Below are positions 62,141-64,000 of a stretch of 64,000 nucleotides of DNA, one piece after another (positions within the stretch are counted from its first letter, which is position 1; every line of letters starts with the position of its first letter). The notes under the pieces were generated by a model. That model saw nothing but the letters and a program-made list of their open reading frames with translations. It was not told the origin of the DNA and did no database searches. Source of the DNA: Acetobacteraceae bacterium (GTDB lineage: Bacteria > Pseudomonadota > Alphaproteobacteria > Acetobacterales > Acetobacteraceae). The stretch is taken from positions 1 to 64,000 of the forward strand of contig JARLIM010000031.1 of NCBI GenBank assembly GCA_031291725.1, read 5' to 3'. The translations under genes and the position numbers were made by a program.

Positions 62141-62952
62141 TCGACCGCCATTTTCTGCTTCCCCGGTGGTCGCGACAAAATCCAGGTCGAGATCACCGGC
62201 GGCAGGCTGCCGACAATGCGCGCCAGCATCGCCACCCACCACGGGAACGCCACCCGCCGCTTCCCAGCAGCCACACCGCGCAGAATGATCTCCGCCGCAG
62301 GTCCCGCATCCATCAATCCCGGCATCGGGAAGCGATTGCCTGCCGTCAGCGGGGTGCGGACATAGCCGGGGCAGACGCTGGTCAGTTGCAGGCCCAAATT
62401 GCGGGCAAACGGGGCGGTGGCGATCGTCCAACGATCCAACGCCGCCTTTGCCGCGCAATAGGTGGCAGCTCCGGGACCGGGCACAAAGGCGGCAATCGAT
62501 GCAATGGTGGCGATGGTGCCGCGCAGGCCATTGGGGGCGATTGCTTGATTTTTCAGCATCTCCATCGCGGGCAACGCGGTGTTGAGCGCGCCTTCCAGAT
62601 TGATCGCCAACACCTCGCGCACCTGTGCCGCCGATTCGGGCAGACCGTCATCGCTGCCCGCCCCGATTCCGGCATTGGCGATCACCAGATCGAGCCGCCC
62701 TGCCCCCTTGATCCATGCCACCATTGCATCACGGTCTCGCACATCGATGATCCGCTCCTCCACCTCCGCCCCCAGCACCCGACACTGTGTGGCGACGGCC
62801 GCAAGACGGCTGGCGTTGCGGGCACCCAGATGCAGGGTCATCCCAGGTGCCGCACAGGCCAGCGCCAACGCCTCGCCAATGCCGGCGGAGGCACCAGTGA
62901 TCAGAATACAATGCCAAGGAAATCGATGGGGGGCTGTGTTGTGCGTGCTCAT
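62137..62952 (-). CDS. SDR-family NAD(P)-dependent oxidoreductase
   Basis: The 271-residue protein has the classical cofactor motif ILITGASAGIGEALALACAA (about 16-35), LVIANAGIGAG, ATIASIAAFVPGPG with the catalytic Ser, and YCAAKAALD (YxxxK intact). The C-terminal KRRVAFPWWVAMLARIVGSL could be a membrane-associated helix, as in DltE-like SDRs. Substrate unknown. ATG 62952 is chosen; starts at 62973 and 63006 are also in frame. Confidence 0.88.
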   Translation of the reverse strand: MSTHNTAPHRFPWHCILITGASAGIGEALALACAAPGMTLHLGARNASRLAAVATQCRVLGAEVEERIIDVRDRDAMVAWIKGAGRLDLVIANAGIGAGSDDGLPESAAQVREVLAINLEGALNTALPAMEMLKNQAIAPNGLRGTIATIASIAAFVPGPGAATYCAAKAALDRWTIATAPFARNLGLQLTSVCPGYVRTPLTAGNRFPMPGLMDAGPAAEIILRGVAAGKRRVAFPWWVAMLARIVGSLPPVISTWILSRPPGKQKMAVD

Positions 62953-63009
62953 ATTCGCATTCTGCCACGCCATCGATAGATAGGCATCAGCAAGCGCCGG
63001 AGCCACATC

Positions 63010-63909
63010 ATGCCCATCGCCTCAATGACCGGTTTCGCCCGTGAAGACGGCACCCTCGACGCCACCGCCTGGAGCTGGGAACTGCGCAGCGTGAACGGAC
63101 GCGGCCTGGAACTGCGCTTTCGCCTGCCTTCGGGCATGGACGCGCTGGAGCCGAAACTGCGCGAACTGGCAGGCCAGAAACTCAAGCGCGGCAATGTGAC
63201 GGCCAATCTGAGCGTCAAGCGGGAGGAAGCACCACGGCTGGCCGTCGATCAGGCGGCGCTGGATCAGGCGCTGCATCTGGCCCTCACCCTGGCCGCCCGT
63301 ATTCCGCACAGCGCACCGCCGCGTGCCGAGGCGCTGCTGGCCCTGCCCGGCGTGATGCGCAACACCGCCGCAGCCGAGCCGGGCGAAAGCCAGAAGGCGC
63401 AGGAATCAGCCCTTGCCGAAGCCGTCAGCGCGGGATTCATCCGCGCATTGGCCGCAATGACCACTGCACGCCAGAGCGAAGGTGGCCGGATTGGGGCTGT
63501 GCTTGCCGGCCAACTTGACGAGATCGCCGCCCTGCACGCCCAGGCCAGCCTTGAAGCCGCCGACCAACCGGCCCTGCAACGTGCCCGCATGCTGGAAAGC
63601 GTGCAGGCGTTGTTGCGCGAGGGGGTCAGCCTGCCGGAAGAGCGCATCGCCCAGGAAGTTGCCCTGTTGGCCGCCAAATCCGATATTCGCGAGGAGTTGG
63701 ACCGCCTTGGCTCCCATATCGAAGCCGCCCGCGCTTTGATGGCGGAGGGGGTGAATATTGGGCGGCGGTTCGATTTTCTGGTGCAGGAATTCAACCGCGA
63801 GGCCAATACTCTGTGCAGCAAATCCGCCTCCGTGGCCTTGACCGCGACCGGTCTGCGGTTGAAAGCCTGCATCGAACAATTGCGCGAACAGGTGCAAAAC
63901 ATTGAGTAG
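63010..63909 (+). CDS. yicC: YicC-family endoribonuclease
   Basis: The 299-residue protein starts MPIASMTGFAREDG, the hallmark of YicC, and has WELRSVNGRGLELRFRLPSG and LPEERIAQEVALLAAKSDIR. C-terminal FDFLVQEFNREANTLCSKSA is also conserved. YicC proteins are stress-linked endoribonucleases. The gene overlaps gmk by 8 nt, the conserved yicC-gmk order. Confidence 0.95.
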   Translation: MPIASMTGFAREDGTLDATAWSWELRSVNGRGLELRFRLPSGMDALEPKLRELAGQKLKRGNVTANLSVKREEAPRLAVDQAALDQALHLALTLAARIPHSAPPRAEALLALPGVMRNTAAAEPGESQKAQESALAEAVSAGFIRALAAMTTARQSEGGRIGAVLAGQLDEIAALHAQASLEAADQPALQRARMLESVQALLREGVSLPEERIAQEVALLAAKSDIREELDRLGSHIEAARALMAEGVNIGRRFDFLVQEFNREANTLCSKSASVALTATGLRLKACIEQLREQVQNIE

Positions 63910-64000
63910 CGATCCGGCCGAACCGGCCAAGATTCCCCGTCGTGGACTGTGTCTGGTGCTGGCCGCCCCTTCCGGCACCGGCAAATCGGCGATCACCCGC
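63902..64000 (+). CDS. gmk: Guanylate kinase, 3'-truncated by the window edge
   Basis: Thirty-three codons are visible from the TTG at 63902: a short N-terminal extension, then the P-loop strand LVLAAPSGTGKSAITR. The SGxGKS sequence and the position after yicC identify guanylate kinase, which phosphorylates GMP to GDP. The TTG start overlaps the yicC stop and is the only start before the P-loop in this frame except internal codons. The rest lies beyond the window. Confidence 0.88.
   Translation, partial: MSSDPAEPAKIPRRGLCLVLAAPSGTGKSAITR

Overview
This is a chromosomal segment of a GC-rich Gram-negative bacterium, most likely an alphaproteobacterium of the Rhodospirillales and probably Acetobacteraceae. 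That placement is inferred from gene order and protein style (rpsA-ihfB-lapA-pyrF-trpF, trpB-trpA-accD-folC, trxA-addA-addB, xseB-ispA-dxs-tlyA, a DinB with an N-terminal Cys4 knuckle, FlaF). I ran no database search. About 62 protein genes fill over 90% of the window. Many start with GTG or TTG, and many are joined by 1-4 nt stop/start overlaps. I see no rRNA, tRNA, CRISPR array, intact insertion sequence or prophage.

Layout. 1-9.4 kb is a plus-strand housekeeping run: 5'-truncated rpsA with a strong terminator, ihfB, lapA, pyrF, trpF, a DMT permease, trpB, trpA, accD, folC and an acetyltransferase. 9.4-17.3 kb is a minus-strand run: tsaE, a MurU-like nucleotidyltransferase, addB, addA, trxA. 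17.4-21.2 kb carries a ferredoxin-NADP reductase, an MFS permease, a LolA-like carrier and a PuuD-like amidotransferase. 21.2-25.8 kb holds two small membrane/lipoprotein genes, an AT-rich intergenic region with A-tracts, and a 1247-residue multidomain glycosyltransferase. 25.9-29.7 kb is the minus-strand isoprenoid cluster xseB-ispA-dxs-tlyA.

29.9-38.7 kb mixes an ABM-domain membrane protein, a tusA-HDAC pair, a ROK kinase overlapping dinB, a vWA protein, a glycine-zipper lipoprotein, an uncharacterised pair (44-residue peptide plus a 259-residue protein) and a large SARP/TolB-like/TPR regulator. A 165-bp palindromic MITE-like element follows, supplying the stop codons of both flanking genes. 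38.9-42.6 kb has a YdcF protein and flagellar genes (DUF1217 protein, flagellin, flaF). 42.8-50.4 kb holds an amino-acid ABC importer without its ATPase, a DUF3830 protein, a thioesterase-SDR-peptide-binding-protein operon and copC-copD.

50.3-62.1 kb is catabolic: a PLP decarboxylase; a tight operon of acyl-CoA dehydrogenase, CoA-transferase, CMD protein, hydroxyisobutyrate-dehydrogenase-like protein and MaoC-like hydratase; a PEP-CTERM protein; then pobA, pcaB, an SMP-30 lactonase and an LDH2-type dehydrogenase. This suggests use of aromatic and hydroxy/branched acids, but protocatechuate dioxygenase is not here. The window ends with an SDR, yicC and the first 33 codons of gmk.

I do not see a clear-cut new defence or biosynthetic system. 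The best leads are the palindromic element at 38719-38883, the small-peptide locus at 35430-36422 beside the SARP regulator, the promoter embedded in an inverted repeat before the PEP-CTERM gene, and the large hairpin between flagellin and flaF.
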